Shown: positions 19,355 to 28,971 of the stretch, piece after piece | Position numbering within the stretch: position 1 is the first letter of the stretch | How the letters are laid out: each line of letters opens with the position of its first letter | NCBI RefSeq assembly: GCF_018837975.1 | Contig: NZ_JAGSOY010000005.1 | Span: forward strand, 102,116-166,115 | Direction: 5' to 3' | Source: Zooshikella harenae | Lineage (GTDB): Bacteria > Pseudomonadota > Gammaproteobacteria > Pseudomonadales > Zooshikellaceae | DNA: 64,000 nt | Position numbers and translations under genes: made by a program | The notes under the pieces: generated by a model | What the model was told of the DNA's origin: nothing | Databases searched by the model: none | What the model saw: only the letters and a program-made list of their open reading frames with translations

Positions 19355-20109
19355 TGAAAAAACAACTGATTGCGCTGTTATTAGCATGGTTACCAGTTGC
19401 CTTGATGGCTGCTGGTGGAGCTGGTTATCCATTAACTCATGTTAATATTGACTTGGAAGATAAAGCCGCTTTGCAAGAAGGGGCCAAGCTTTATATAAAC
19501 TACTGTATGGGATGCCACAGTACTGAGTTTCAGCGCTATGAGCGAGTAGCGGATGACTTAGGTATTCCTCATGAGTTGTTTATGGAAAACTTAATCTTTG
19601 ATGACGCAAAAATTGGCAACCTGATGGAAAATGCCATGCGTGGTGAAGAGGCTAAACGTTGGTTTGGTGCTGCACCACCCGATTTGACGCTTGTGGCAAG
19701 GGTGCGAGGTTCAGATTGGTTATACACTTATCTGAATACCTTTTATGTTGACTCCAAGCGTCCCTGGGGAGTCAACAACAAAGTATTTCCTGATGTGGCT
19801 ATGCCACATGTATTGGCCGAGCTACAAGGTTTGCAGGAAGATACCTGTGGTGATACTGATCCATCTAAGCGTGATACTTTAACTGGTGAACGTTTATGTG
19901 GATTTAAGCCTATTACAGGTAAAGAAGGGTCAATGTCAGAGCAAGAGTATAAAGAAGCGACCAAAAACTTAGTGACTTTCTTAGCTTATGCAGGGGAGCC
20001 TGTTCAGCTAGAGCGGAAACGAGTTGGCGTCTATGTGCTATTGTTTTTGGCAGTATTCTTTGTTTTTGCATACTTGCTGAAGCGAGAGTTCTGGAAAGAC
20101 GTACATTAA
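19354..20109 (+). CDS. petC: Cytochrome c1 of the bc1 complex
   Basis: 251 residues. A signal peptide (about 1-20) exports the protein. The heme c site CMGCH is at residues 51-55, with DVAMPHVL in the C-terminal half supplying the axial methionine. A C-terminal membrane anchor spans about 226-243. Takes electrons from the Rieske protein and hands them to soluble cytochrome c. Last gene of petABC; a hairpin with T-rich tail follows. Confidence 0.96.
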   Translation: MKKQLIALLLAWLPVALMAAGGAGYPLTHVNIDLEDKAALQEGAKLYINYCMGCHSTEFQRYERVADDLGIPHELFMENLIFDDAKIGNLMENAMRGEEAKRWFGAAPPDLTLVARVRGSDWLYTYLNTFYVDSKRPWGVNNKVFPDVAMPHVLAELQGLQEDTCGDTDPSKRDTLTGERLCGFKPITGKEGSMSEQEYKEATKNLVTFLAYAGEPVQLERKRVGVYVLLFLAVFFVFAYLLKREFWKDVH

Positions 20110-20152
20110 GCGATTATTGCTTGATACAATGGCTATTTAGCCACGGTTAACA

Positions 20153-20191
20153 GCGTGTACTCCTAAAGGGTACGCGCATTGTTTGTTTTTT
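20153..20191 (+). terminator. Terminator between petABC and sspA
   Basis: Stem GCGTGTAC / GTACGCGC (one G-T wobble) with a 9-nt loop, followed by ATTGTTTGTTTTTT. It ends the petABC transcript and suggests sspA has its own promoter, or partial read-through. Confidence 0.75.
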
Positions 20192-20217
20192 GGATCAGTC
20201 AAAATGTGGGGTTAAAC

Positions 20218-20847
20218 ATGGGCGTAGTCGCCAAACGTTCCTCAATGACTTTTTACTCCGATCCCAAGGATCATTATTGTCATCGCGTGAGAATTGTTCT
20301 TGCTGAGAAAGGTGTAGCTGTTGATATTCAGGATGTAGATCCTGAAAACAAGCCTGCTGAACTCGCAGATCTTAATCCATACAATAGTCTGCCAACACTG
20401 TTGGATCGAGACCTAATTTTGTATGAAGCCAATGTGATGATGGAGTATCTCGATGAGCGCTTCCCCCATCCACCGCTGTTGCCTGTCTACCCTGTAGCTC
20501 GGGCACAAAGTCGTTTGTGGATGCACCGAATTGCCAAGGACTGGGCCATGAAGGTAGATACACTATTGGATGCCAAAACTAAAGAGACGACAGCCAATAG
20601 GGTACGTAAAGAACTTAGGGAAAGCTTGGTATCAACCACGCCTATTTTTATGGAGAAACCTTTCTTCATGAGCGAAGAGTTTACTTTGGTTGACTGTTGT
20701 GTTGCTCCAATCTTGTGGCGGTTGCCAGTAATGGGTATTGAGCTGCCAAAACAGGCTCGACCTTTGGTTGAATATTCTGAGAGGCTATTCGCAAGGGAGT
20801 CGTTTAAAGAAAGTCTGTCAGAAGCAGAAAAGGAAATGCGTATCTAA
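20218..20847 (+). CDS. sspA: Stringent starvation protein A
   Basis: A 209-residue glutathione-S-transferase-fold protein that binds RNA polymerase and alters promoter choice in starvation and acid stress. The N-terminal thioredoxin-like half contains [23 protein letters not shown], and the surface-exposed [10 protein letters not shown] is the conserved pocket of SspA. The frame is open 13 codons further upstream, but GGGG before the ATG at 20218 and family length favour this start. Next to sspB, as in E. coli. Confidence 0.95.
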   Translation: MGVVAKRSSMTFYSDPKDHYCHRVRIVLAEKGVAVDIQDVDPENKPAELADLNPYNSLPTLLDRDLILYEANVMMEYLDERFPHPPLLPVYPVARAQSRLWMHRIAKDWAMKVDTLLDAKTKETTANRVRKELRESLVSTTPIFMEKPFFMSEEFTLVDCCVAPILWRLPVMGIELPKQARPLVEYSERLFARESFKESLSEAEKEMRI

Positions 20848-20883
20848 GCAGGGCATATGCCGTGCCGTGTTTTTCTCTATGCG

Positions 20884-20909
20884 ATGAGAGGGCTAACTAG
20901 CCCTCTCAT
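20884..20909 (+). terminator. 12-bp perfect hairpin between sspA and sspB
   Basis: ATGAGAGGGCTA / TAGCCCTCTCAT with a 2-nt loop (effectively a tighter 10-bp stem). No real T-run follows, only ATTTG. It may partly end sspA transcription or stabilise the mRNA, setting different amounts of SspA and SspB. Confidence 0.55.
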
Positions 20910-20952
20910 TTGCCGTGAAATAAGATACCCGCCAAAGTAAAGGAGACAATTG

Positions 20953-21366
20953 ATGTCAATGAGCAGTAGCCGCCCATATATCATGAGAGCGTTATATGAG
21001 TGGATAGTCGACAACAACTGTACCCCTTATGTATTAGTTAATACTGCACAAGCTGGTGTAGTGGTACCACAAGAATACATTAAGGATGATCAGATCGTAC
21101 TCAATATTTCTCCAGTCGCTGTGCGGGACTTGTTGATGAGTAATGAGCAAATTGAATTTAATGGGCGATTTGGTGGATCCCCCATGCATGTCTATGTTCC
21201 AACTGGTGCGGTAATGGCTATCTATGCTAAGGAAAATGGACAAGGTATGGTATTTGAGGTTGAGCAGACACCTACTGATCCAGAGCCAACACCAACCTCC
21301 CCTAGTACTGACGGACAATCTGGCGCCCGTCCTAGTGGTAAACCAAGCTTGAAAGTGGTTAAGTAA
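20953..21366 (+). CDS. sspB: ClpXP adaptor SspB
   Basis: 137 residues. It delivers ssrA-tagged proteins to ClpXP. A folded tag-binding domain (1 to about 105) starts with SSRPYIMRALYEWIVDN. A flexible Pro/Thr-rich linker follows, and the C-terminal tail GKPSLKVVK is the ClpX-docking motif. A TTG in frame one codon upstream is ignored because AGGAG lies 7 bases before the ATG. A strong terminator follows. Confidence 0.96.
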   Translation: MSMSSSRPYIMRALYEWIVDNNCTPYVLVNTAQAGVVVPQEYIKDDQIVLNISPVAVRDLLMSNEQIEFNGRFGGSPMHVYVPTGAVMAIYAKENGQGMVFEVEQTPTDPEPTPTSPSTDGQSGARPSGKPSLKVVK

Positions 21367-21387
21367 AGGTTGGTGATGAGATAGTGC

Positions 21388-21417
21388 AAAATAGCAAGCA
21401 GAAGCTTGCTATTTTTT
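21388..21417. terminator. Bidirectional terminator sspB / dolP
   Basis: Stem AAAATAGCAAGC / GCTTGCTATTTT with a 4-nt loop, flanked by T on one strand and A on the other. It can stop sspB from the left and dolP from the right. The dolP stop codon (21416-21418) touches the stem's T-run. Confidence 0.9.
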
Positions 21418-21991
21418 AATCAGTGTAATCGAAAATCTTAACTATTTTTTGTACGCCATAAGCTGTACGGCTAATGTCTACTGCATGGCGAGCCACAGAC
21501 TGACTGACTTTTCCCATTAGGTAAACAATACCATTTTCTGTCACGATTTTTATTTTGCCTGCTGGAAAGTTCTTTTCAGCAAGCATTTTGGTTTTGATTT
21601 TTGAGGTTAGCCAGCTGTCATTACTGCGAATTAAAAATGTAGTAGCTGGGCCAATTTCTAGCTCATTGTAGACACGTCGTACTTTTTTCACATTACGAGC
21701 AACATCACCCGTGAGGCTACGGAGTCGTTCATTCGCGACTTGCCCTGTTAATAAGACAATACCGTCATAACTGGTTACTACAATATGCGAGTGTTCCAGT
21801 GCTGGATCAGCTTTGGCAATATTGACCTGGGTAACCGTTTCAATGGTGTTGTCATCGACCCAATCACCCATTGTGCGCGTGCTTTTGTCTTGCTGAATGG
21901 GACCATCATTGGTTGCTTTTAGAATTGGGGTACATGCTGTAGAGAAAGTAATCAGGTTGATTAAAAGGAACCATAAGATAGGATTTTTCAT
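21416..21991 (-). CDS. dolP: DolP-like BON-domain outer-membrane lipoprotein
   Basis: 191 residues. A lipoprotein signal ends in FSTAC (Cys20 lipidated). Two BON domains follow, about 46-115 (with SYDGIVLLTGQV) and 122-190 (with TENGIVYLMGKV). DolP (YraP) binds anionic phospholipid at the division site and supports outer-membrane integrity. The start at 21991 has GGAG nine bases upstream; an earlier in-frame start (22009) gives a poorer signal peptide. It is the last gene of a diaA-dolP pair behind yraN and lpoA, the E. coli order. Confidence 0.92.
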   Translation of the reverse strand: MKNPILWFLLINLITFSTACTPILKATNDGPIQQDKSTRTMGDWVDDNTIETVTQVNIAKADPALEHSHIVVTSYDGIVLLTGQVANERLRSLTGDVARNVKKVRRVYNELEIGPATTFLIRSNDSWLTSKIKTKMLAEKNFPAGKIKIVTENGIVYLMGKVSQSVARHAVDISRTAYGVQKIVKIFDYTD

Positions 21992-22011
21992 TTCGTTAAG
22001 CTCCACCAAAG

Positions 22012-22599
<588 letters not shown>

Positions 22600-22850
22600 T
22601 TAAACAGCCTTTCATTGTTTTATTGCTGAGGATAAAGACAGCAGTTGAAGAAATAAAGTGGTTGCAGCAAACGATAAATACGGCGTGCTAATAAACTATC
22701 ATTTTGACAGTTTGGCAACAGTGTTACGCTTGGCTGATGGTTGTTGAAGACGCTATTGTAACCTGAATCAATAATATCAGGACAGGGATGATGACAGATA
22801 AAAAACAAAAATACAGCAGTTAAGATCTTCGATAAATTGAGTGAACAGGG

Positions 22851-23225
22851 TTAATAATCTAGTTGGATTATATTTTTAAGCCAATCTATTTGTTCACTGG
22901 ATGTCTGTCCTGTTATTGCTAGCAGATCAAAACGACAGGCTGGATTGTGCTTTGCCTGTGTGAGTAGAAAATGCTTAGCTGTGTTTATGAGCTTACGCTG
23001 TTTACTTTTGGTTAAGGATTCAGTCGCTGCACCAAAAGTAGCGTTTTTTCGGTAGCGAACCTCAATAAAAACAAGGGTAGTTTTATCGAGCATGATGAGA
23101 TCTATTTCACCGCCTTTCCATGCGTAATTCCGTTGTACCAGTGTTAATCCTTGTCGTTTTAGGAAAGCCAGCGCTAGGTCTTCGTGCTGGCTTCCACGGT
23201 GCCGATGGGAAAGGCGCCAAAACAT
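22851..23225 (-). CDS. yraN: YraN (UPF0102) nuclease-fold protein
   Basis: 124 residues, the family's usual size. The Holliday-junction-resolvase/endonuclease-like core is recognisable: GGEIDLIMLD (about 38-47) and LVFIEVRYRK (51-60) carry the putative catalytic D and E-x-R/K. Function in the cell is not settled. It follows lpoA by 8 bp and is probably co-transcribed; a 254-bp gap, with no convincing gene, separates it from diaA. Confidence 0.93.
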   Translation of the reverse strand: MFWRLSHRHRGSQHEDLALAFLKRQGLTLVQRNYAWKGGEIDLIMLDKTTLVFIEVRYRKNATFGAATESLTKSKQRKLINTAKHFLLTQAKHNPACRFDLLAITGQTSSEQIDWLKNIIQLDY

Positions 23226-23233
23226 ACTTAAAT

Positions 23234-25123
23234 TTACTGTGTATTGCGTTGGTTAAAGGTCATAGTGGGTAAGCGCTGGGGTGTACCTGCTTTAAAAATA
23301 TACCAAGGTTGAGTTCGCTCAATTTCTTGATACTGATTCATGGTCAGAGAGCCTGAAGCACCACTGATTTGAGTACCACTTAAAGAAGCAAGCTGGCTCA
23401 AGCGATCGTATAAGCGGAATGCATCAATACCTAATACATAGAGTTGGGCATATGAGGTACCATTTTCCTGACGTGCTTTGACAATTTGGTCTTTTAATGG
23501 GTCATTGAAGTCGTCTTTAAGCCAGGGCATACCAGTAAAGCGAATATTGTTGAGGTCGTGGTCAATCTGAGGATTAACTATGCCTGAAAACACATTAGCT
23601 GTAGCATAAACGGGCAGATCTCCCGCAAAGTGGTAGGCCAGAAAAGGCTTAACCAGACGTGACTGAGTTGCACTAGCGGCTAAAAATACAAAGTCGACAT
23701 CCTGGCGCCGGCGTCCACTAAATTGAACGTCTTTTCCTGCAAGGCGTTGAATTTCTAATGCTCTTGCATTGCTTGCATTGACATTCATTAGACGGCCAAT
23801 GACGGCTTTGTAATTATTGTTTGCTTCATTAAAGCGTCCAATGCCTACAACTTCACCACCAAGCGACTGTAGTTCTTGTTGAAAGGCTTCGCTTGCCCGT
23901 ATTGCCCAGTCACTCTCAGGCGTGATCACTACAGCAAAGCGATGGCCATCATGTATGGCTTGTCGAGCGGCTTGACGCGCTTCATCATCAGCTGATAGAC
24001 CGAATTGGTAGAATGGACGATTGCCAGCTGTTTGGCCTCGGTTTGCATAATTTAAAGCCATTACTGGAATGGGGAGTGCGGCATTATTCTGTAGCTGTTG
24101 AACGGCTTCTTTGCGGAGTGGGCCTATTGCCAACTGAGCTCCTTCTGCTGCGGCCTGATTGAGAAGCGCTAGTGGGTCGGCAGATGTTGTGTCATAAGGG
24201 GTAATTTCTGGTACCTGGCCTCCACTTCGTTGTGCATGGAAGTAAGCGGTAAAAAAGCCTTTTTCTATTGCATTACCTGCAACTTTTAATGCTCCATTTC
24301 GAGGTAACAACAGCGCAACTTTTCGTGGGCGCTCTTGAGTTGCTTTGCTCAATAGTTGCTGTGTTTGAGGGAGTTGCTGATGACCAGGGTGATTAGGCCA
24401 CTGCTGTTGCCAGTTAGCAAAGGCTTGAAGCTGGCTTTCAATGTTATCTGACTGTTTAACAATATTAGCGAGTTGAATATAACCTGTTAGTAAGGTGTCA
24501 GAGGTATTAGCCGCCATTGCATCCAGTGTTGGAGTATCAGCGTTGAGTAAGTAACGCCATAGCTTTTGGTAAGATAACTGTTTTTCTCTTTCCGTTTGCA
24601 AAGGAATAGCCAGCATGACTTCGTCAATTGCGGCTCGATATTCCTTATTCAATGCATAGGCTTCAGCACGAACAGCATAAGCACGCTTCCCTACTTGGCT
24701 ATCTGAGTTATTAATCACCGCTGGGGAGTCAAGCCAGTCAAAAGCTTTCATAGCATTCATATCAGCCAGAGCAAGCTGAGCTTGAACAACAGCATAACGG
24801 CCCTGGTTAGAACCAGTTTGAGCATTAGGCGACAGCTGTTGCAAAATATTTTTGGCTTCGTCTGTCTTCTGCTGCTCTAATAAAATGCTTACTGCATCAA
24901 GACGTAGAGCATCTTGTTCTTCCCCTGTACTTTGCTCTGCACTGGAGAGCAGTTGTTGTACTTCAGCCATTGACTGTGTTGCTAGGGGATCACTTTGCGT
25001 GCTTCCAGATCGATTTATAAATGAGTTGCCACAGCCCGCAAGTAGACCACTGATTAGGCAAACGGCGACGAGCGACTTAATGGCTTTCTTGAAGGGGGCT
25101 TTGATCTTTATCGTGCTTGTCAT
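23234..25123 (-). CDS. lpoA: LpoA, outer-membrane lipoprotein activator of PBP1A
   Basis: A 629-residue lipoprotein. The signal ends in LLAGC with Cys31 lipidated. The N-terminal half (about 40-260) is helical and TPR-like. The C-terminal half (about 270-610) has the periplasmic-binding-protein fold, with KVALLLPRNGALKVAGNAI at its start. It spans the periplasm to stimulate peptidoglycan synthesis by PBP1A. It heads the minus-strand group lpoA-yraN-(gap)-diaA-dolP and is divergent from rsmI. A shorter or longer start by a few codons is possible. Confidence 0.93.
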   Translation of the reverse strand: MTSTIKIKAPFKKAIKSLVAVCLISGLLAGCGNSFINRSGSTQSDPLATQSMAEVQQLLSSAEQSTGEEQDALRLDAVSILLEQQKTDEAKNILQQLSPNAQTGSNQGRYAVVQAQLALADMNAMKAFDWLDSPAVINNSDSQVGKRAYAVRAEAYALNKEYRAAIDEVMLAIPLQTEREKQLSYQKLWRYLLNADTPTLDAMAANTSDTLLTGYIQLANIVKQSDNIESQLQAFANWQQQWPNHPGHQQLPQTQQLLSKATQERPRKVALLLPRNGALKVAGNAIEKGFFTAYFHAQRSGGQVPEITPYDTTSADPLALLNQAAAEGAQLAIGPLRKEAVQQLQNNAALPIPVMALNYANRGQTAGNRPFYQFGLSADDEARQAARQAIHDGHRFAVVITPESDWAIRASEAFQQELQSLGGEVVGIGRFNEANNNYKAVIGRLMNVNASNARALEIQRLAGKDVQFSGRRRQDVDFVFLAASATQSRLVKPFLAYHFAGDLPVYATANVFSGIVNPQIDHDLNNIRFTGMPWLKDDFNDPLKDQIVKARQENGTSYAQLYVLGIDAFRLYDRLSQLASLSGTQISGASGSLTMNQYQEIERTQPWYIFKAGTPQRLPTMTFNQRNTQ

Positions 25124-25641
25124 GCTTGAATGCGATTCCTGTTGCGTTGGTTTATGCGGGTCAAAATAACCTTTATTAATTTTAACATGGTGAGCTTTAC
25201 TTTAGGGATTAACAACAATGCCGCAAAAGCGTTATACCTAGAACACTAAAACTTAAAGACTGCTATTACAGGAAACAGCATCTCTAACCATTATGATAGG
25301 CTATTACAGCTAATGGCATTCATTTTAATACCAAGGGCTCAACATAACTTACTTTAACAAGTTACAGAGGATCTGAATCCTGATATTTAGGTGCACTTGC
25401 TAGAGTTTATTTGTCTGTTTGGCTTTACAGTTTGCTGGCAATGTGTAAAGTGAGGTGCAGCATAATCAATGGATTAACACCTAACGTTTACTGCTTTGCA
25501 GAATTTCACTGTAAAACAAATAGTTTTCGTTATTCTATTTTATCTGAAAATCACACTTTTTTTATAAGATTCATAATGACTGGCTTCACTAAAAAGTAAA
25601 TCAGTCATTTGGCTAACTTGGTGGGAAAGGCGCTAATTATA
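25124..25641. other. lpoA-rsmI divergent intergenic region
   Basis: 518 bp between divergent genes with no supported ORF. Two direct copies of GCTATTACAG lie at 25262 and 25300. Promoters for both genes are expected here, but no strong -35/-10 pair stands out. Confidence 0.5.
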
Positions 25642-26490
25642 ATGACATCGGGTGTTTTATATATTGTTGCAACGCCTATTGGGCATCTGGATGATTTTAG
25701 TCCTCGTGCACAAAGAATTTTACAGCAAGTTGATTTAATTGCAGCAGAAGACACACGTCACTCTTCGCGGCTGTTATCTCGCTTTGGGATTACCACACCA
25801 ATGGTTTCATACCATGAACATAATGAGTCTCAGCGAACAGAGCAGCTATTGGCTAAGTTGCAGCAGGGGCAAGCGATTGCCTTGATTTCTGATGCTGGGA
25901 CACCGCTTATTTCAGATCCTGGCTTTGTTATCGTGAGAGAAGCAAGGAACGCGGGTATTCAAGTAAGTCCGATTCCAGGACCCAGTGCCATCATGTCGGC
26001 ACTTTCTGTGGCTGGTTTACCAACAGACCGGTTTTGGTTTGAAGGCTTTTTACCTGCTAAAGCAACGCGGCGAAAGCAGCGTATTCTGGAACTGGCACAA
26101 TTGCAGGCAACGTGGGTAGTGTATGAATCCACACACCGTATTATTGATTGTTTGACTGATATGCAACAGGTGTTGCCACTTGGGACACAGGTTGTCATTG
26201 CACGAGAGCTTACCAAACAGTTTGAAACACTTTTATCTGGCTCTGCTAGTGAATTACTTGAGCGTTTACAGCAAGAGCCTGTTCAGCAAAAAGGCGAATT
26301 TGTTGTACTTGTTGAAGGGAAGGCGGAGTCTGTCAGTACCGAAAATGAGATCCCTGAAGATGTTTTACATATCTTGCAAACACTGCAAGCAGAGCTTCCT
26401 GTCAAACAGGCAGCAAACTTGACTGCGAAAATTTCTGGGTTAAAGAAAAACCTGCTATACAAAGTTGCACTTTCAAATAAAGGTAGCTAA
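25642..26490 (+). CDS. rsmI: 16S rRNA (cytidine-2'-O)-methyltransferase RsmI
   Basis: 282 residues. It methylates the 2'-O of C1402 in 16S rRNA using S-adenosylmethionine. The family start LYIVATPIGHLDD, AAEDTRHS, ISDAGTPLISDPG and PGPSAIMSALSVAGLPTD are all present. The open frame extends 11 codons upstream to a TTG; the ATG at 25642 matches family N-termini. It lies beside lpoA and directly before rnpB, as in E. coli. Confidence 0.95.
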   Translation: MTSGVLYIVATPIGHLDDFSPRAQRILQQVDLIAAEDTRHSSRLLSRFGITTPMVSYHEHNESQRTEQLLAKLQQGQAIALISDAGTPLISDPGFVIVREARNAGIQVSPIPGPSAIMSALSVAGLPTDRFWFEGFLPAKATRRKQRILELAQLQATWVVYESTHRIIDCLTDMQQVLPLGTQVVIARELTKQFETLLSGSASELLERLQQEPVQQKGEFVVLVEGKAESVSTENEIPEDVLHILQTLQAELPVKQAANLTAKISGLKKNLLYKVALSNKGS

Positions 26491-26500
26491 GCTTCGCGGC

Positions 26501-26854
<354 letters not shown>

Positions 26855-27152
26855 TTTCTTTTCTCCCTTGTTGTCTGCTTTTTTTACTTTAGGCAGACAG
26901 GTATGGGGTATAACATCTGAAAGCGCAGTGCTCTGCAAAATGTTCAACAACTAAGTTGCACTTCAATACTTTTCCCTCAATTAGGTGTTTTACAGAAATA
27001 ATTAATCCATACGTCACTTCAATTCAACAATTGAGTTAACTCGCTGAATCCCCTTGATAATTGCTCATGGCATTAGGTTATGTAATAACCCGTATTCGTA
27101 CGGTTTTGTCAACTGCATCACGTTTTTGGGTCGGTTGGCTTTTGGGGTTGCC

Positions 27153-27181
27153 TTGACGGAACTCTGGGCCGTTCCTATAGT
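27153..27181 (+). promoter_or_regulatory. Sigma-70 promoter of the dcw cluster
   Basis: TTGACG, exactly 17 bases, then TATAGT. This is five of six matches in each hexamer with ideal spacing, 69 bp before mraZ, at the position of the known Pmra promoter of E. coli. Confidence 0.85.
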
Positions 27182-27190
27182 GTCTGAAAG

Positions 27191-27235
27191 TGGTACAAAG
27201 TGGGTGAAAGTGGATTTTTTTGGGGTAAAAGTGGC
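27191..27235 (+). promoter_or_regulatory. MraZ-box array (operator)
   Basis: TGGTA, TGGGT, TGGAT and TGGGG start at 27191, 27201, 27211 and 27221, a strict 10-bp period with 5-bp spacers; a fifth copy, TGGCG, is one base out of step at 27232. In E. coli MraZ represses its own operon by binding TGGGN repeats with 5-bp spacing. The array begins right behind the promoter and covers the transcription start region. Confidence 0.85.
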
Positions 27236-27249
27236 GAGAGTGTATAGTT

Positions 27250-27705
27250 GTGTTCCGTGGAGTCAATGCGATCAGTCTGGATGCCAAAGGGCGGCTTGCT
27301 ATTCCAAGCCGTTACCGAGAAGTACTAAATGCCCATTGTAATGGGGCCTTAGTGGCCACGATTGATACAGAAGAACCTTGCCTGTTGATTTATCCCATTG
27401 ATGAGTGGGAAGCCATTCAGGCAAAGATTGAAGCATTACCAAGCTTCAACCCTGTTGCCAGACGGATACAGCGGCTGCTGATTGGGCATGCCACTGATTT
27501 AGAAATAGATGGCAGTGGAAGGGTGTTAATCCCACCATTGCTTAGAGATTATGCTGGTCTTGAGAAGAAAGTGATCTTACTGGGCCAAGGTAAAAAATTC
27601 GAACTTTGGAGTGAACTGCGCTGGAACGAGCGTCGCGATGCCTACCTGGCGGAAGCCAGTCAAGGAAGTGAAATGCCAGATGAGCTGCAGTCCTTGTCGT
27701 TGTAG
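27250..27705 (+). CDS. mraZ: MraZ transcriptional regulator
   Basis: 151 residues, standard length, with two SpoVT-AbrB-like DNA-binding repeats marked by DAKGRLAIP (about 11-19) and DGSGRVLIP. It forms a ring-shaped oligomer that binds TGGGN repeats and controls the dcw cluster. The start codon is GTG, matching the family N-terminus [10 protein letters not shown], with GAGAG upstream. It lies just behind its own probable operator, pointing to autoregulation. Confidence 0.97.
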   Translation: MFRGVNAISLDAKGRLAIPSRYREVLNAHCNGALVATIDTEEPCLLIYPIDEWEAIQAKIEALPSFNPVARRIQRLLIGHATDLEIDGSGRVLIPPLLRDYAGLEKKVILLGQGKKFELWSELRWNERRDAYLAEASQGSEMPDELQSLSL

Positions 27706-27712
27706 TGAGCTT

Positions 27713-28654
27713 ATGATTGAAGAACTGAAACATACCACTGTGCTGCTAGGTGAAGCCGTTAAGCAGCTGAATATTGTTGCTGATGGAATTTATATTGATG
27801 GCACATTTGGTCGTGGTGGACATAGCCAGAGGATTTTGTCTCAGCTGGGGGCTGAGGGAAAACTTTTGGTTATTGATAAAGATCCTACAGCGATAGCTAT
27901 TGCTAATCAGTTGGCGGAGGAGGATTCAAGGGTAAGCGTTGCCCATGGTTCATTTGCACAGTTAAAGGAGTGGGTGAAACAGCATCACTGGCTGGGGCGG
28001 GTAGATGGTATTTTACTGGACTTGGGGGTGTCCTCCCCCCAGCTTGATGATGCCCAACGAGGGTTTAGCTTTCTTCAGAATGGCCCTCTGGATATGCGAA
28101 TGAATCCTGACCATGGGGTGAGTGCAGCAGATTGGTTAGCAAGAGCAGAAGTGCGAGATATTGCGACTGTTTTGAAAGAATATGGTGAAGAACGCTTTGC
28201 GCGTCGGATAGCAAATGCCATTGTGCATGCTCGAGAGGAAGCAGATATCACAACTACAAAACAGTTGGCAGAGATCGTGGCGCAAGCTAATCCTTCATGG
28301 GAAAAGCATAAGCACCCAGCAACACGTTCATTTCAAGCAATTCGCATTTTTGTGAACAGAGAGCTGGATGATTTGCAACAAGGATTAGATGATGCGCTCC
28401 AGTGTTTACACGTCAGTGGTCGGCTGGTTGTTATCAGCTTTCATTCACTTGAAGATCGTATTGTAAAGCGCTTTATACGAAAGCATGAAAAAGGCACAGA
28501 GTATCCACCAGGTGTACCCGTGACTGCTGATATGGTCGCAAGTACACAGCGTCTTCGTGGTGAGAGAAAGCCTGTTCGTCCAAGTGAAGAAGAAGTTCAG
28601 CAAAACCCCCGTGCTAGAAGCTCAATTATGCGGGTGGCCACTAAATTGCGTTAG
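27713..28654 (+). CDS. rsmH: 16S rRNA (cytosine-N4)-methyltransferase RsmH
   Basis: 313 residues. It methylates N4 of C1402 in 16S rRNA, the base whose ribose RsmI modifies. The SAM-binding [10 protein letters not shown] is at 29-38, followed by [12 protein letters not shown] and the C-terminal [13 protein letters not shown]. The open frame runs back over mraZ, but the conserved start [10 protein letters not shown] places the true ATG at 27713, 7 bp after mraZ. Confidence 0.97.
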   Translation: MIEELKHTTVLLGEAVKQLNIVADGIYIDGTFGRGGHSQRILSQLGAEGKLLVIDKDPTAIAIANQLAEEDSRVSVAHGSFAQLKEWVKQHHWLGRVDGILLDLGVSSPQLDDAQRGFSFLQNGPLDMRMNPDHGVSAADWLARAEVRDIATVLKEYGEERFARRIANAIVHAREEADITTTKQLAEIVAQANPSWEKHKHPATRSFQAIRIFVNRELDDLQQGLDDALQCLHVSGRLVVISFHSLEDRIVKRFIRKHEKGTEYPPGVPVTADMVASTQRLRGERKPVRPSEEEVQQNPRARSSIMRVATKLR

Positions 28655-28677
28655 CGTTAATTAGTAAGAGGGTCCCT

Positions 28678-28971
28678 ATGACTCATGTAGTAGCGCAGCT
28701 GAAGCAAAAGCAAGTAGTGGTGTTTTTTTTACTGATGGTGGTGATTGTTGTCTCTTCAGTAGCCATTACTTATGTTGCTCACATGAATCGTCGCGCATTT
28801 AATGATTTGCAGCGCCAGCTTGTTGTCAAAAATTCGGCACAAGTTGAGTGGGGACAGTTGCTTTTACAACACAGCACACTCACTACACCAAAGCGTGTTG
28901 AAAGGATTGCAACAGAGAAGCTGGATATGGAAGCACCAAATCCCGATCAGATAAAAATGGTGGTGCCATGA
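28678..28971 (+). CDS. ftsL: Cell division protein FtsL
   Basis: A 97-residue bitopic membrane protein. One membrane segment (about 15-37) is followed by a periplasmic coiled coil with leucine-zipper spacing and ending in ATEKLDMEAPNPDQIKMV, typical of FtsL. It joins FtsB and FtsQ and activates FtsWI at the septum. Overlaps ftsI by ATGA. Confidence 0.94.
   Translation: MTHVVAQLKQKQVVVFFLLMVVIVVSSVAITYVAHMNRRAFNDLQRQLVVKNSAQVEWGQLLLQHSTLTTPKRVERIATEKLDMEAPNPDQIKMVVP

Larger units (their letters stand above)
26855..27249. other. rnpB-mraZ intergenic region
   Basis: 395 bp. The first part has a weak TGTCTGC / GCAGACA hairpin (26872-26899) with its T-run in the loop. The last 100 bp hold the dcw promoter and MraZ boxes, listed separately. 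No gene is supported. Confidence 0.6.

Noticed and set aside
22620..22808. Minus-strand 62-codon frame between yraN and diaA
   Set aside because: No ribosome site, Cys/His/Pro-rich chance composition and no recognisable motif.
25411..25599. Plus-strand 62-codon frame upstream of rsmI
   Set aside because: No ribosome site or motif, and it lies in the region expected to hold divergent promoters.
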